Of a stretch of DNA of 64,000 bases, positions 8,549 through 17,767 are shown piece by piece. How positions within the stretch are numbered: position 1 is the stretch's first letter; every line of letters begins with the position of its first letter. Both the position numbers and the translations under genes were made by a program. The stretch comes from Streptomyces flavofungini (GTDB lineage: Bacteria; Actinomycetota; Actinomycetes; Streptomycetales; Streptomycetaceae): contig NZ_BMVR01000001.1 in NCBI RefSeq assembly GCF_014650815.1, positions 124,001 through 188,000 on the forward strand, read 5' to 3'. The notes under the pieces were generated by a model. The model ran no database searches. It saw nothing but the letters and a program-made list of their open reading frames with translations, and was not told the DNA's origin.

Positions 8549-9043
8549 TCACACGACCTGGTGCAGCCAGCGCACCGGTGCGCCCTCGCCCGCGTACCGG
8601 AACGGTTCCAGCTCGTCGTCCCAGGGCTTGCCGAGGAGCTTGGCCAGTTCGGCGGCCAGGTCGCTCTCGCCGCGCTGGGAGCGGGCGAGGGCGGCGCGCA
8701 GGCGGTCCTCGGGGATCAGGATGTCGCCGTGGATGCCGGTGACGGCGTGGAAGATGCCGAGCTGGGGGGTGGCGCTGTAGCGCTCGCCCTCGGCGGACGC
8801 GCTGGGTTCGGCCGTGACCTCGAAGCGCAGCAGGTCCCAGCCGCGCAGCGCGGAGGCGAGCTTGGAGGCGGTGCCGGCCGAGGCCTGCCAGGAGAACTCG
8901 GATCTCCAGGTGCCGGGCGCCGCGGGCTGTCGAATCCAGTCGAGGCTGACGCGTGCGCCGAGTACGCCCGCGACGGCCCACTCGACGTGCGGGCACAGCG
9001 CGCGGGGTGCGGAGTGCACGTACAGAACTCCACGTGTCGTCAC
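8549..9043 (-). CDS. DUF3145 family protein
   Basis: 164-residue protein conserved next to the fab operon in Actinobacteria; its function is unknown. Seen: an N-terminal VLYVHSAPRALCPHVEWAVAG segment, several Trp residues, and a C-terminal KPWDDELEPFRYAGEGAP motif, all typical of DUF3145. No signal peptide or membrane segment. GTG 9043 follows a GGAGG ribosome binding site. It has its own promoter (9103-9131) and is convergent with fabF, so its link to fatty acid synthesis is positional only. Confidence 0.88.
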   Translation of the reverse strand: MTTRGVLYVHSAPRALCPHVEWAVAGVLGARVSLDWIRQPAAPGTWRSEFSWQASAGTASKLASALRGWDLLRFEVTAEPSASAEGERYSATPQLGIFHAVTGIHGDILIPEDRLRAALARSQRGESDLAAELAKLLGKPWDDELEPFRYAGEGAPVRWLHQVV

Positions 9044-9395
9044 CGGGACCTCCAGTGTGGGACGAGGTACGCCTTCCCCAGCGGCCTCGCGCCCGTGCCG
9101 AGCGATATTCCCCGAAAGCGGGGAAAGTCAAAAAAGGGGACAGATGTGACGTGATGTAATTTAGCGGAACCGAGGAAATCAGGTGCCACTGGGTGGCGAG
9201 GCTACCGTGTGGCGAGGCAAGGAGTGTGACGTACCGTCGGTCCGCATGCCGGGAACCCCTTGGGTTTCACCCGCTGGGAGGCCCGGAAACCCCCGGTTGG
9301 GTGTCCCGGGACCACGCACGGGACATATCAGCACTCGACGGGACGCAACCTGAACGGCCCGCGCGACGTCACGTTGGACGACAGAGGGGACGAGG
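9044..9395. other. Intergenic region between DUF3145 and GDSL lipoprotein genes
   Basis: Divergent 352-nt gap with no convincing gene. It holds the DUF3145 promoter with a palindrome in its spacer, the direct repeat GTGGCGAGGC (near 9191 and 9211), and a dyad TGTCCCG/CGGGACA (9302-9325, 10-nt spacer) about 70 nt upstream of the lipoprotein gene, a possible operator. Confidence 0.5.
9103..9131 (-). promoter_or_regulatory. Promoter of DUF3145 with an internal palindrome
   Basis: On the minus strand TTGACT (9131-9126), a 17-nt spacer, then ATATCG (9108-9103). The spacer is filled by a perfect dyad TTCCCCG-aaag-CGGGGAA (9108-9125). A repressor dimer bound there would block the promoter. Inference from sequence. 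Confidence 0.5.
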
Positions 9396-10307
9396 ATGCG
9401 GAATTCAAGGCACCGCGCACGGGCCGCCGTCGCCCTCGCGACGGCGGCTCTCACCGGTTTCGCCACACTCACCGCGTGCGACGCCTCGGGCGGCGACTCC
9501 GCGGCGCCCGGCGGTTCGGCGGCCCAGGACAGAGCGGCCCCCAAGCGGGCCCCGGCCTGGGACACCAGCCCTCGCTCCCTCGCCGCCGTCGGCGACTCCA
9601 TCACCCGCGGCTTCGACGCCTGTTCGGTGCTCTCCGACTGCCCTGAGGTGTCCTGGGCGACGGGCAGCGACGACGGGGTGCGCAGCCTCGCGCAGCGGCT
9701 GCTCGGCAAGCAGCGCGCGGAGACGCACAGTTGGAACTACGCCAAGACCGGCGCGAGGATGGCCGACCTCCCCGAGCAGATGGCCCGCGCCGCCGCGCGG
9801 AAGCCCGAGCTGGTCACGGTGATGGCGGGCGCGAACGACGCGTGCCGGTCGTCGGCCGACGAGATGACCTCCGTCGCGGAGTTCCGCGCCGACTTCGAGG
9901 ACTCCTTGCGCACGCTGCGCCGCTCCCAGCCGAAGACGCAGGTGTACGTGGCGAGCGTGCCGGACCTGAAGCGGCTCTGGTCGACCGGGCGCACCAACCA
10001 GCTCGGCAAGCAGGTGTGGAAGCTCGGCATCTGCAAGTCGATGCTGGCCGACGCGGACGACATGGACCGGGCCGCCACCGAGCGGCGGCAGTCGGTGCAG
10101 GACCGCGTGGTGGCGTACAACAAGGTGCTCAAGGACGTCTGCGCGCAGGATCAGCGCTGCCGGTACGACGGCGGGGCGGTCTTCGGCTTCCACTTCGACG
10201 GGGAGCAGCTGAGCCACTGGGACTGGTTCCACCCCAGCAAGGACGGGCAGTCGCGCCTCGCCGAGATGGCCCACAAGGGGGTCACGGCCGCCCGGCCGCG
10301 CAGCTAG
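9396..10307 (+). CDS. Secreted SGNH/GDSL hydrolase lipoprotein
   Basis: 303-residue extracellular lipoprotein esterase-like hydrolase. The N-terminus is a lipoprotein signal with lipobox LTAC and lipidated Cys28. The SGNH blocks follow: block I AVGDSITRG with Ser68, block III MAGANDAC (Gly and Asn of the oxyanion hole) and block V DWFHPS with Asp276 and His279. Several extra cysteines (for example SVLSDCPE, GICKS, DVCAQDQRC) suggest disulfides as in secreted lipases. The substrate is unknown. The stop codon overlaps the convergent RidA gene by 26 nt. Confidence 0.88.
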   Translation: MRNSRHRARAAVALATAALTGFATLTACDASGGDSAAPGGSAAQDRAAPKRAPAWDTSPRSLAAVGDSITRGFDACSVLSDCPEVSWATGSDDGVRSLAQRLLGKQRAETHSWNYAKTGARMADLPEQMARAAARKPELVTVMAGANDACRSSADEMTSVAEFRADFEDSLRTLRRSQPKTQVYVASVPDLKRLWSTGRTNQLGKQVWKLGICKSMLADADDMDRAATERRQSVQDRVVAYNKVLKDVCAQDQRCRYDGGAVFGFHFDGEQLSHWDWFHPSKDGQSRLAEMAHKGVTAARPRS

Positions 10308-10671
10308 CCACCACCTCCACCTCGATCAGGGCCTCCGGCTTGAACAGCCGCGGGACCGACACCGTGGTGCTCGTGGGCGGGGTCCCGGTCAGGTAGGTGC
10401 GGCGGACGGCGGCGTAGCCCGGCAGGTCGTCCATGTCCGTCAGGAACGTGCGGATGTTGATGATGTCGGCGAGCGTCGCGCCGTGCGCCCGCAGGAGCGC
10501 GCTGAGGGCCGCGAAGACGCCGTGGGTCTGCTCGGCGATGCCGTCGCCCGCGGCTATCTGCCCGGAGAGGTACAACAGGGCGCCGCCGTCGGCGAGTTGG
10601 ACGCGGGCGACCTGGGAGTAGGGGCCGAGGGGCTGGGGTGCTGTGGCGGGGTTGTCGAGGGTGACGTGCAT
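10282..10671 (-). CDS. RidA/YjgF family protein
   Basis: 129-residue member of the RidA (YjgF/YER057c/UK114) family, trimeric enzymes that hydrolyse reactive enamine/imine intermediates of amino-acid metabolism. Seen: GPYSQV near residue 17 and YLSGQIA at the N-terminal strand, ADIINIRTFL in the middle, and the C-terminal FKPEALIEVEVVA strand. The substrate-binding Arg usually placed in the RTYLTGTPP segment is present. AGGAG 8 nt before ATG 10671 fixes the start. The 132 nt upstream are G/T-rich low-complexity sequence with no recognised element. Confidence 0.85.
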   Translation of the reverse strand: MHVTLDNPATAPQPLGPYSQVARVQLADGGALLYLSGQIAAGDGIAEQTHGVFAALSALLRAHGATLADIINIRTFLTDMDDLPGYAAVRRTYLTGTPPTSTTVSVPRLFKPEALIEVEVVASCAAGRP

Positions 10672-10803
10672 GGGTCCGGGCTCCTGAAGTCGGGATTCGG
10701 GCAGGCTTGAGGGCGGGCCGTGGGTGCTGGCCCGTGGGTGACTGGTGGCGCGTGGGGGGGGCCGGTGACGGGTGGGGGGCGGTGATGAGTGGCTGGTGGT
10801 GGG

Positions 10804-11748
10804 TCAGGGGCGGGGCTTGCGGGTGTCGCGGATGTGGGTGACGGCCGCGGCGATGTCCTCGTGGGCCACGGCCGGGTCCGCCGCCGCTGCCTCGTAGTGG
10901 CCGCGGACCGCCTCCATCGCGGGCAGCCACGTCGTGCTCGTGGCCAGGGCCACGTCCTTCGCGGCGAGGTCGCTGCCGAAGTGCACGTCGGTGGCGAAGG
11001 CACGGGCGACGGCGCCCGCGAGCGGCCCCCGCGCCAGCACGTCCCGCGCCAGCTCCGCGTCCAGGCCGAGCGCGTCGGCCAGCGCCATCGACTCCGCGAC
11101 CAGGGCGACGCCGCCGAGCACGGCCGTGTTCACGACGACCTTGAGCGCGGCGCCCGAGCCGAGCGGCCCGGTCCGGGTCACCGTGCCGAGGTGGGCGAGC
11201 AGCGGCTGCACGGCGGTGGCGTCCCCGCCCGCGAGGATCCCGAGCCGCCCCGCCGCGGCCTTGTCCGTGCTGCCCGCCACGGGCGCGTCGACCAGCGTGA
11301 CGCCGTCCGGCACCCGCTCCCCCAGCTCCCGCACGGCCTCGGGCCCGACCGTCGACATCTCCACCCAGTGGACGCCGCCGCGCCCCCGCAGCACCGGCAC
11401 GATCCCGTCGGCGACGTACCGCAGCGCGTCGGGGCCCGCCAGCATCGTGATGACGACGTCGGCGTCCCGCACGGCGTCCGCGGGCGAGGCGGCGAGGCGT
11501 GCGCCCGCCGCGACGAGGGGCGCCGCCTTCGCGGCGGTGCGGTTCCACACGGTCAGCGGGTGTCCGGCGGCGAGGACGCGGTGGGCCATGGGGGCGCCCA
11601 TGTGGCCGAGGCCGAGGAACGCGACACGCCGGCGCGGGGCCTGGGCGGGCCGGGCCGGCCGGCCGGGCTGTTCCGTGCCGGGTGCTGCGGCGGATTCCGT
11701 GCGGGGTTCCGCGCTCTGGTCCCTGTTCCGTTCCCTGTTCCGTTCCAT
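10804..11748 (-). CDS. NAD(P)-dependent beta-hydroxyacid dehydrogenase-like oxidoreductase
   Basis: 314-residue enzyme of the 6-phosphogluconate/3-hydroxyisobutyrate dehydrogenase superfamily. After an Arg-rich tail of about 40 residues comes the dinucleotide loop VAFLGLGHMGAPMA, then the substrate motif DAPVAGSTDKAAAGRL (family D-A-P-V-S-G) and the catalytic Lys in LKVVVN. The substrate is unknown. ATG 11748 is the last start that keeps the whole tail; a later start just before the Rossmann fold is possible. It is divergent from a LysR-type regulator, the usual arrangement for a regulated target. Confidence 0.85.
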   Translation of the reverse strand: MERNRERNRDQSAEPRTESAAAPGTEQPGRPARPAQAPRRRVAFLGLGHMGAPMAHRVLAAGHPLTVWNRTAAKAAPLVAAGARLAASPADAVRDADVVITMLAGPDALRYVADGIVPVLRGRGGVHWVEMSTVGPEAVRELGERVPDGVTLVDAPVAGSTDKAAAGRLGILAGGDATAVQPLLAHLGTVTRTGPLGSGAALKVVVNTAVLGGVALVAESMALADALGLDAELARDVLARGPLAGAVARAFATDVHFGSDLAAKDVALATSTTWLPAMEAVRGHYEAAAADPAVAHEDIAAAVTHIRDTRKPRP

Positions 11749-11788
11749 GCGTACGACGCTAGGCCCGGGCGGGTGATGCCACAAGCGA

Positions 11789-11799
11789 ATGCCTAGCAT
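11789..11799 (+). promoter_or_regulatory. Palindrome and -10 of the LysR gene
   Basis: ATGC-cta-GCAT is a small perfect dyad in the divergent region. Its right half contains TAGCAT (11794-11799), 7 nt before ATG 11807, so it may be both a leaderless -10 and part of an autoregulatory LysR site. Confidence 0.4.
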
Positions 11800-11806
11800 G
11801 GGAGAT

Positions 11807-12754
11807 ATGCATGATCCGCATGGCTTGAGTGACTCGGCGAGTGACGCGGCGGCCGATGTGTCGACCGTCTGGCTGCGCGCCTTCGTGGCGGTGGCACGGC
11901 ACGGCTCCTTCACCGTGGCCGCGCGGCGCCTCGGCTGGACGCAGTCCGCGGTGTCCCGTCAGATCGCCTCCCTGGAGGGCGCGTTCGGCGGCGCCCCGCT
12001 GTTCGACCGGTTGCCGCGCGGGGTGCGACCGACGGCGCACGGGCGGGCCGCGCTGCCGCACGCGGAGGCGGCTCTGCGTCAACTGGCGCTCCTGCGACGG
12101 GAGTTGGCGGAGCTGGACGACGTGGCGGGCGGGCTGCTGCGGTTCGGGGCGTTCGCGACGGCGGACGCGGCGCTGGTGCCGCGGGCCATCGCGCTGTTCC
12201 GTACCCGCCACCCCGGGGTGACCCTCGCCCGCGAGGAGGGGTTCACCGGGCCGCTGCTCGGGCGCCTCGCGGAGGGCGAGTTGGACCTGGCGGTCGTGTC
12301 GACCACGGGCGGCCCGCTCCCCGAGGACGCGTACGCGTTGCACCATCTGCTCGACGAGACGCTCTACGTGGCCGTGCCCGCCGGCCACCCGCTGGCGGCC
12401 GAGCCCCGCGTCGGCCTGGACCGGCTCGCCGACGAGGACTGGATCTCGGGCAGCCCCGAACCGGCGGGCACCCTCCTCGACGCGGCGCTGCGGCACGGCT
12501 TCCGGCCCCGGATCGCCCATGTGGTCGGCGAGTGGACGGCCAAGCAGGGGTACGTCGCCGCGGGCCTCGGCGTGACCCTGGTCCCGGCGCTCGCCGCGCA
12601 GGGGGCACGGCCGGACATCACCCTGGTGCCGGTGCGCGACGAAGGGGTACCCGCGCGGGCGGTGTACGCGGCGACGGCGCGGGGCCGGACGGCGCCGCCC
12701 GCGGTGGCCCCGTTCCTGGCGGCGCTGCGGGAGGCGTGCGCGGACTCGACGTAG
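11807..12754 (+). CDS. LysR family transcriptional regulator
   Basis: 315 residues. The N-terminal winged helix (WLRAFVAVARHGSFTVAARR, then LGWTQSAVSRQIASLE) is a textbook LysR HTH, followed by a periplasmic-binding-protein-like effector domain. Two in-frame ATGs (11789, 11798) lie upstream, but TAGCAT spaced 7 nt before ATG 11807 favours this leaderless start. Divergent from the dehydrogenase gene with a 58-nt gap, so it probably controls that gene and itself. The effector is unknown. Confidence 0.9.
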   Translation: MHDPHGLSDSASDAAADVSTVWLRAFVAVARHGSFTVAARRLGWTQSAVSRQIASLEGAFGGAPLFDRLPRGVRPTAHGRAALPHAEAALRQLALLRRELAELDDVAGGLLRFGAFATADAALVPRAIALFRTRHPGVTLAREEGFTGPLLGRLAEGELDLAVVSTTGGPLPEDAYALHHLLDETLYVAVPAGHPLAAEPRVGLDRLADEDWISGSPEPAGTLLDAALRHGFRPRIAHVVGEWTAKQGYVAAGLGVTLVPALAAQGARPDITLVPVRDEGVPARAVYAATARGRTAPPAVAPFLAALREACADST

Positions 12755-12868
12755 CAGCACAGCGGAGAGCTCCGCGAGGCACCGGGGAAAGCTCCGTGTG
12801 CAGGCATGGCGCCGACCACCCCCGTCCCGCGATACTTCGGCCACCTCACCTGCAACGGAAGGACTCTC

Positions 12869-14152
12869 GTGGCTTCGTCCCCCTCCCCCGGGATATCAGG
12901 TCGGCGGCTCGGTGTGTACGGCGTGTTCGGCGCCGTGCTCCTCGCCGGAACGTTCGTGCCGCCCGCGTCGGCCGCCGACACCGTCCGGGCCGACGCGCCC
13001 ACCGTCGAGGAGCAGCGCCTCGACCGCGCGGCGCCCCAGGAGATCCTGCGGCGCGCCGGGTTCGACCGGGTGGCGCCCGGCTTCGCGCGGGACCTCGGCC
13101 GCGTCCGCTCCTACGAACAGGCGGAGCGGCTCGCCGTACGGCAGGGGCAGGCGCTGTGGCGACGGGCCGTGGACCGGGCGCAGGGGCGCGGGCCGCAGGG
13201 CGGGGACCTGAGCCGGGACGACGACCGGCCGCTGTACTGGGCGCGGCTCGGGATGACGCGGGCGCTGCGGGCCTGGGAGCCGCGCGGGTTCGAGCTGGGC
13301 GACGCCCGGCGGCAGCGGCTCCTGGGGAAGCTGGAGACGACGTCCCGGGGCCAGGACACGATCAGCTACCCCAAGGGGCACCGGATGAAGCGGGTCCTGG
13401 TGACCGGCTTCGACCCGTTCACGCTCGACCGCGACACCCGCATCAGCAACCCGTCCGGCGCCTCCGCGCTCGCCCTCGACGGCACCGTCGTCCGGACCGC
13501 CGAGGGCCCCGTCCGCATCGAGACGGCCGTCTTCCCGGTCCGCTGGACGGACTTCGCCGAGGGCGAGGTGGAGCGGGTCCTGCGGCGGCAGCTCCCGCGC
13601 GTCGACCTGTTCACGACCGTGAGCCAGGGCCGGGTCGGCAAGTTCGACATCGAGCGGACCAACGGGGCCTGGCGGGGCGGGTTCGGGGACAACGAGAACC
13701 TGTCGAGCACCGGTGTCGTACCGGTCACCGACCCCGCCTCGCAGCCGCAGTGGACGACGACGACCCTCCCGTACAAAGACATCGTCGCGGCGGACACCGG
13801 GCGCTTCCCCGTGTACGACAACACGGCCGTGACCGAGATCCCGGCGGGCGGCACCACGCCCGTGCAGCGGCCGGACGGGCCCACGGAGGGGTCGGCGGCA
13901 CGGGCGGGCGGCGGCGGGGACTACCTGTCCAACGAGATCGCGTACCGGGCGACGCTGCTGCGCGACCGGCTCGGGCTGCACGACCGGCTGCCGGGCGGCC
14001 ATGTGCACACGCCCGTGCTGCAGTTCGGCGCCGGGAACACCGACCCGGCGACCGGCACGGTCACGGACGCGGAGTTCGTCCGCAACCGGGTCGACATCAT
14101 CGGGCAGGTGCGGCAGATCGTGGTGACGGCCGTGGTGGCTAACGGGCGGTAG
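12869..14152 (+). CDS. Secreted pyroglutamyl-peptidase I (C15)-like protein, Ser at the Cys position
   Basis: 427 residues with a Sec signal (GVFGAVLLAGTFVPPASA). About 150 residues of unknown helical sequence precede a peptidase C15-like domain: VLVTGFDPFTL corresponds to the GFxPFxG N-terminus, IERTNG to the segment holding the catalytic Glu, YLSNEIAYR to the active-site YxCN motif and GGHVHTP to the catalytic His. The nucleophilic Cys of the family is Ser here, so thiol peptidase activity is doubtful. GTG 12869 is chosen over an upstream ATG because GGAAGGA (12857-12863) precedes it and a signal peptide results. Overlaps the convergent EI24 gene by 14 nt. Confidence 0.8.
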   Translation: MASSPSPGISGRRLGVYGVFGAVLLAGTFVPPASAADTVRADAPTVEEQRLDRAAPQEILRRAGFDRVAPGFARDLGRVRSYEQAERLAVRQGQALWRRAVDRAQGRGPQGGDLSRDDDRPLYWARLGMTRALRAWEPRGFELGDARRQRLLGKLETTSRGQDTISYPKGHRMKRVLVTGFDPFTLDRDTRISNPSGASALALDGTVVRTAEGPVRIETAVFPVRWTDFAEGEVERVLRRQLPRVDLFTTVSQGRVGKFDIERTNGAWRGGFGDNENLSSTGVVPVTDPASQPQWTTTTLPYKDIVAADTGRFPVYDNTAVTEIPAGGTTPVQRPDGPTEGSAARAGGGGDYLSNEIAYRATLLRDRLGLHDRLPGGHVHTPVLQFGAGNTDPATGTVTDAEFVRNRVDIIGQVRQIVVTAVVANGR

Positions 14153-14966
14153 GCGCGCCCCGGCCGTCCGGCCGAGGGGTTCCGCCGGCGTCGGTGCCGT
14201 CATCGGCGTCATCGTCGTCGGCGCCCGTGTCCTCGCCCATGAGATCCCGCGCCATCAGCGTCGCCCCGGCGACCGCGCCCGGCATCAGGAACACGGCGAC
14301 GAACGGCACCAGGAAGAAGACCGCGAGCGGGGCGCCGAAGCCCCACGCCAGGGACTTGCGGGCCCGGAGCAGGGCCAGGCGGTCGCGCAGCCGCACCCCG
14401 CGGCGCTGCAGCGCGACCGCCGTCAGCTCCTCCACCAGGAAGAAGCCGGTGACGAAGAAGCCCATCACGGGGATCACGGTCTGGCCGACGACCGGCAGGA
14501 AGCCGAGGCCGAAGAGCAGCACGCCCCAGATCACGGCCCGCACGACGATGCGGAGGCTGTCGCGGACGGAGATCAGCAGTTCGCGCCAGAGCGGCAGGCC
14601 CGACTCGGGCGCGAAGCCCGCCACGGAGATGTCGACCTGTTCGGAGAGGGACTCGTAGAACGGCTCGCCGATCACGAGGGTCACCGCGGTGAACGTCACC
14701 ACGGAGAGCAGCAGCGCGAGGGCGAAGAGCAGCACCGTCAGGAAACCGCGGAGCAGGCCCGGCCACGGGTCCGACCAGTCGTCGGCGAACGGCGTCGCCC
14801 ACGACACGAGATCCGTGCCCCACACGGCGAGCGCGACGAGCGCGCCCGCGTACAGCACGAGGGTGATCAGTCCCGGCAGCAGTCCCCATCCGAACTGCTT
14901 GCCGTGCTGGGCGACCCAGCGCTGCCCCTTCACCAGATAGCCGAATCCACGACCCAGTTCACGCAT
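14139..14966 (-). CDS. EI24 domain (CysZ-like) integral membrane protein
   Basis: 275-residue membrane protein with five or more hydrophobic segments, among them LITLVLYAGALVALAVWG, FLTVLLFALALLLSVVTF and VVGQTVIPVMGFFVTGFFLV. The segment LVIGEPFYESLSEQVD is characteristic of the EI24/CysZ family; CysZ is a sulfate permease in enterobacteria, but actinobacterial members are uncharacterised. The C-terminal tail is Asp-rich and disordered. ATG 14966 follows AAGGTG at a normal distance; an in-frame GTG three codons earlier is possible. Confidence 0.8.
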   Translation of the reverse strand: MRELGRGFGYLVKGQRWVAQHGKQFGWGLLPGLITLVLYAGALVALAVWGTDLVSWATPFADDWSDPWPGLLRGFLTVLLFALALLLSVVTFTAVTLVIGEPFYESLSEQVDISVAGFAPESGLPLWRELLISVRDSLRIVVRAVIWGVLLFGLGFLPVVGQTVIPVMGFFVTGFFLVEELTAVALQRRGVRLRDRLALLRARKSLAWGFGAPLAVFFLVPFVAVFLMPGAVAGATLMARDLMGEDTGADDDDADDGTDAGGTPRPDGRGAPTAR

Positions 14967-15157
14967 GCGGCACACCTTATCCGGCCCGCCGTCGCGGACC
15001 CGGGCCGGTGCGGGTGGGGTGGCTGTTTCGTGAATACCCCCTTGTTGCGCGCGATTTCACCCTGTAGACCTCCCCTACTGATCTCTCGACGGATCACCGA
15101 CCGATCCACCCGACCGCTCTCCCGGGTCGGCGTACGACCCACGCTTCGGAGGTACGT

Positions 15158-17731
15158 ATGGGGATATCCCGCCCATCAAGACCCGTGCTCCTGACCGCAT
15201 CGGCCGCCGCGGGCACGCTCCTGTTCACCGCGCTCACGCCCGGCGGTGCGAGCGCAGATCCCGCGCCGCGGCCGGTGATCCGCGACGAGGCCCCGCTGGA
15301 CTCGCCCGACCGGGCCGCGCGGGCCCCGGAGAGCGCCGCGGACCGCGCGCTCGACGCGTCCAACGGCGCCGCCCGCACCGGCGAGGGCCGCGGCTATCCG
15401 CGCGAACAGCACCTCGGCGCGGTGCCGAAGAACCCGGCCGACAAGTCCATCAAGCTGGGCCTCACCCCGTACCACGCCATCGCCCCCAGGCTGAACAAGA
15501 TCCAGGGCATCGGCGACCGGGTCAGTGTGGAGATAGCCGGGCGGTCGGCCGGGGGGCACGACCTGTATCTGGTGACGGTCACCGCGCCCGAGTCGGCGCG
15601 CGAGACCGCCCGGCAGGAGAAGATGCGCGACCGCATCGAGAACGCGCCCAAGGCCGCCGCCAAGGACAAGGCGCTCAAGTCGGCGTACAAGGCGCCGGTG
15701 TTCATCAACAACAACATCCACGGCAACGAGTGGGAGGGCACCGACGCGGCCCTGAAGCTCATCGAGAAGCTGGCGAAGGCCAAGGACACCAAGACCCGCG
15801 ACCTGCTCGCCCGGCACCGCCTCTACTTCAACGTCACGATGAACCCCGACGGGCGGATCGCCGGCACCCGCGAGAACGCAGGCGGCTTCGATCTGAACCG
15901 GGACTTCATCACCGGAACCCAGTCCGAGACGCGCGCGGTGCGGCAGATCGCCATCGACAAGCAGCCCGCGATGATGATCGACCTGCACGGGTACGTGAAC
16001 GGTACGCTCATCGAGCCGACCACCCCGCCGCACGGCGAGAACTACGAGTACGACCTGTTCCTGAAGAACAGCTACGCCAACGCCCTCGGCATGGAGAAGG
16101 CCGTCAACGGCCTCGGCTACACCGCGGCGAAGGACGGCGTGAAGCCCGCGATCATCCCCTTCCGCGACCAGGAAGAGGGCTGGGACGACTGGCCGCCGAT
16201 CTTCACCCCGCAGTACATGCCGTTCCACGGCGCGGTCGCGGCGCACACCATCGAGTTCCCGATGCAGGTCAACAACGAGGAGTACGACTCCCAGCCCGCC
16301 GCCGAGCTGCGCCGCCGTGCCGCCATCAACGTGGACATCGCGGGCGCGGCCATGAAGGCGACGCTCGACTACGCGCGCGGCCACCGCACGTCGCTGATCG
16401 CCGACCAGATCGAGGTGTTCCGGCGCGGGGCCGCGGGCGAGAAGTCGGTGGAGATCTCCGAGGAGACCGTGCCGGGCGTGCCGGGCATCGGCCCGGAGGA
16501 CGTCTACACGACCGAGTTCCCGCGTGCGTACGTCATCCCGGCGGGCAAGCGTCAGCGCTCCGCCGCCGCCACGTCCCGCCTGGTGGACCATCTCCTCGCC
16601 AACGACGTCCGCGTGCGGCGCGCCACCCGGGACTTCCGGCTCGGCAACGCCTCGTACGCGAAGGGCTCGTACGTCGTCGACATGCACCAGCCCAAGCGGG
16701 GCATCGCCAATGTGATCCTCGCGGACGGGCGGGACATCAGCGACAAGGTGTCGGCGATGTACGACATCTCCGGCTGGAGCCTGGGCCGCCTGTGGGGCGC
16801 GTCCGTGCACGCCGCCCGCAAGGGCGACCCGGCCGCGGTGCCGTCGCGCGCGGTGCAGTCGGCCACCCGGGTCGGCCATGTCGCGCCGCGCGGGAACCTG
16901 CGGCTGCGCCTGGACGACCCCCGCGAGGTGGCCGCCCTCAACTCCCTTACCGCTGCGGGGGTTTCGGCACGCCGGGCCGCCGACGGCAGTGTCATCGTCC
17001 CGGGTTCGGCGCGGCGGGCCGCTCGGGCCGCCGCCAAGAAGTACGACGTGGCGTTCTCCGCGACCGAGGCGCGGGGCAAGGACGTGGTGCGCCGCACGCG
17101 GGTCGCCGCGGCCGTGACGCCCGGGGAGCTCCTCGCGCTGCGGGAGATGAACTTCGACGTGGTGCCCGTCTCCACGGCCGTCCTCAACGACGGCTTCGAC
17201 TGGCGCAAGGCCGACGTCCTGTTCGCCTCCTCCGGCCTCGACCGGAGCGAGCTGAAGCCCGCCGCGCGCAAGCGGCTCGACGCGTTCCTCGCCGGGGGCG
17301 GGGGGCTTGTCGGGCGGGGTGCCGGGGGTGCCGCGCTGAACGAGGCCGCGAAGCTGCTCCCCGTCACCGCCGTCCAGGGCAACGGCGACGCCAACGGCGT
17401 CGTCCGCGTCCGCAACGCCGACGGCCCCGTAGCCGGTTCCGGCTCCGGCTCCGGCCACAGCTTCGTCTACGCCCCCATGTGGTTCACGGGCCTCGGCGAC
17501 GGCGTCCGCGTCGAACAGGCCTACGCGGGCGGCAAGCCGCTCGTCTCCGGCCACTGGCGCGCCGACTCCGCCGGTGCGGGCGGTCCGGCCGACGCGGCCG
17601 GGGAGGCGTCCGTGGTCAGCGGTTCGCGTGGCTCGACCAAGGTCGTCCTCTTCGGCACTGAGCCGTTGTTCCGGGGGCACCCGAAGGGGGTGTTCGCCGA
17701 GGTGGGGCGGGCGTTGTTCGGGGTGCGGTAG
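15158..17731 (+). CDS. Secreted M14 zinc carboxypeptidase
   Basis: 857-residue exported metallopeptidase. A Sec signal is followed by the M14 catalytic domain: zinc ligands His188 and Glu191 in NNIHGNEWEG, the substrate-carboxylate region MNPDGR and DLNRDF, zinc ligand His277 in DLHGYV, and the catalytic Glu366 in HTIEFPMQ. About 400 further residues, including an Ala/Arg-rich part and a glutamine-amidotransferase-like segment (FLAGGGGLVGRG), follow; their role is unknown. GGAGG stands 5 nt before ATG 15158. Convergent with ohr across a large hairpin. It probably trims extracellular peptides. Confidence 0.88.
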   Translation: MGISRPSRPVLLTASAAAGTLLFTALTPGGASADPAPRPVIRDEAPLDSPDRAARAPESAADRALDASNGAARTGEGRGYPREQHLGAVPKNPADKSIKLGLTPYHAIAPRLNKIQGIGDRVSVEIAGRSAGGHDLYLVTVTAPESARETARQEKMRDRIENAPKAAAKDKALKSAYKAPVFINNNIHGNEWEGTDAALKLIEKLAKAKDTKTRDLLARHRLYFNVTMNPDGRIAGTRENAGGFDLNRDFITGTQSETRAVRQIAIDKQPAMMIDLHGYVNGTLIEPTTPPHGENYEYDLFLKNSYANALGMEKAVNGLGYTAAKDGVKPAIIPFRDQEEGWDDWPPIFTPQYMPFHGAVAAHTIEFPMQVNNEEYDSQPAAELRRRAAINVDIAGAAMKATLDYARGHRTSLIADQIEVFRRGAAGEKSVEISEETVPGVPGIGPEDVYTTEFPRAYVIPAGKRQRSAAATSRLVDHLLANDVRVRRATRDFRLGNASYAKGSYVVDMHQPKRGIANVILADGRDISDKVSAMYDISGWSLGRLWGASVHAARKGDPAAVPSRAVQSATRVGHVAPRGNLRLRLDDPREVAALNSLTAAGVSARRAADGSVIVPGSARRAARAAAKKYDVAFSATEARGKDVVRRTRVAAAVTPGELLALREMNFDVVPVSTAVLNDGFDWRKADVLFASSGLDRSELKPAARKRLDAFLAGGGGLVGRGAGGAALNEAAKLLPVTAVQGNGDANGVVRVRNADGPVAGSGSGSGHSFVYAPMWFTGLGDGVRVEQAYAGGKPLVSGHWRADSAGAGGPADAAGEASVVSGSRGSTKVVLFGTEPLFRGHPKGVFAEVGRALFGVR

Positions 17732-17767
17732 CCCTCGCGGGGGCGCCCCAGGCCCGCCCCTTCCCGT

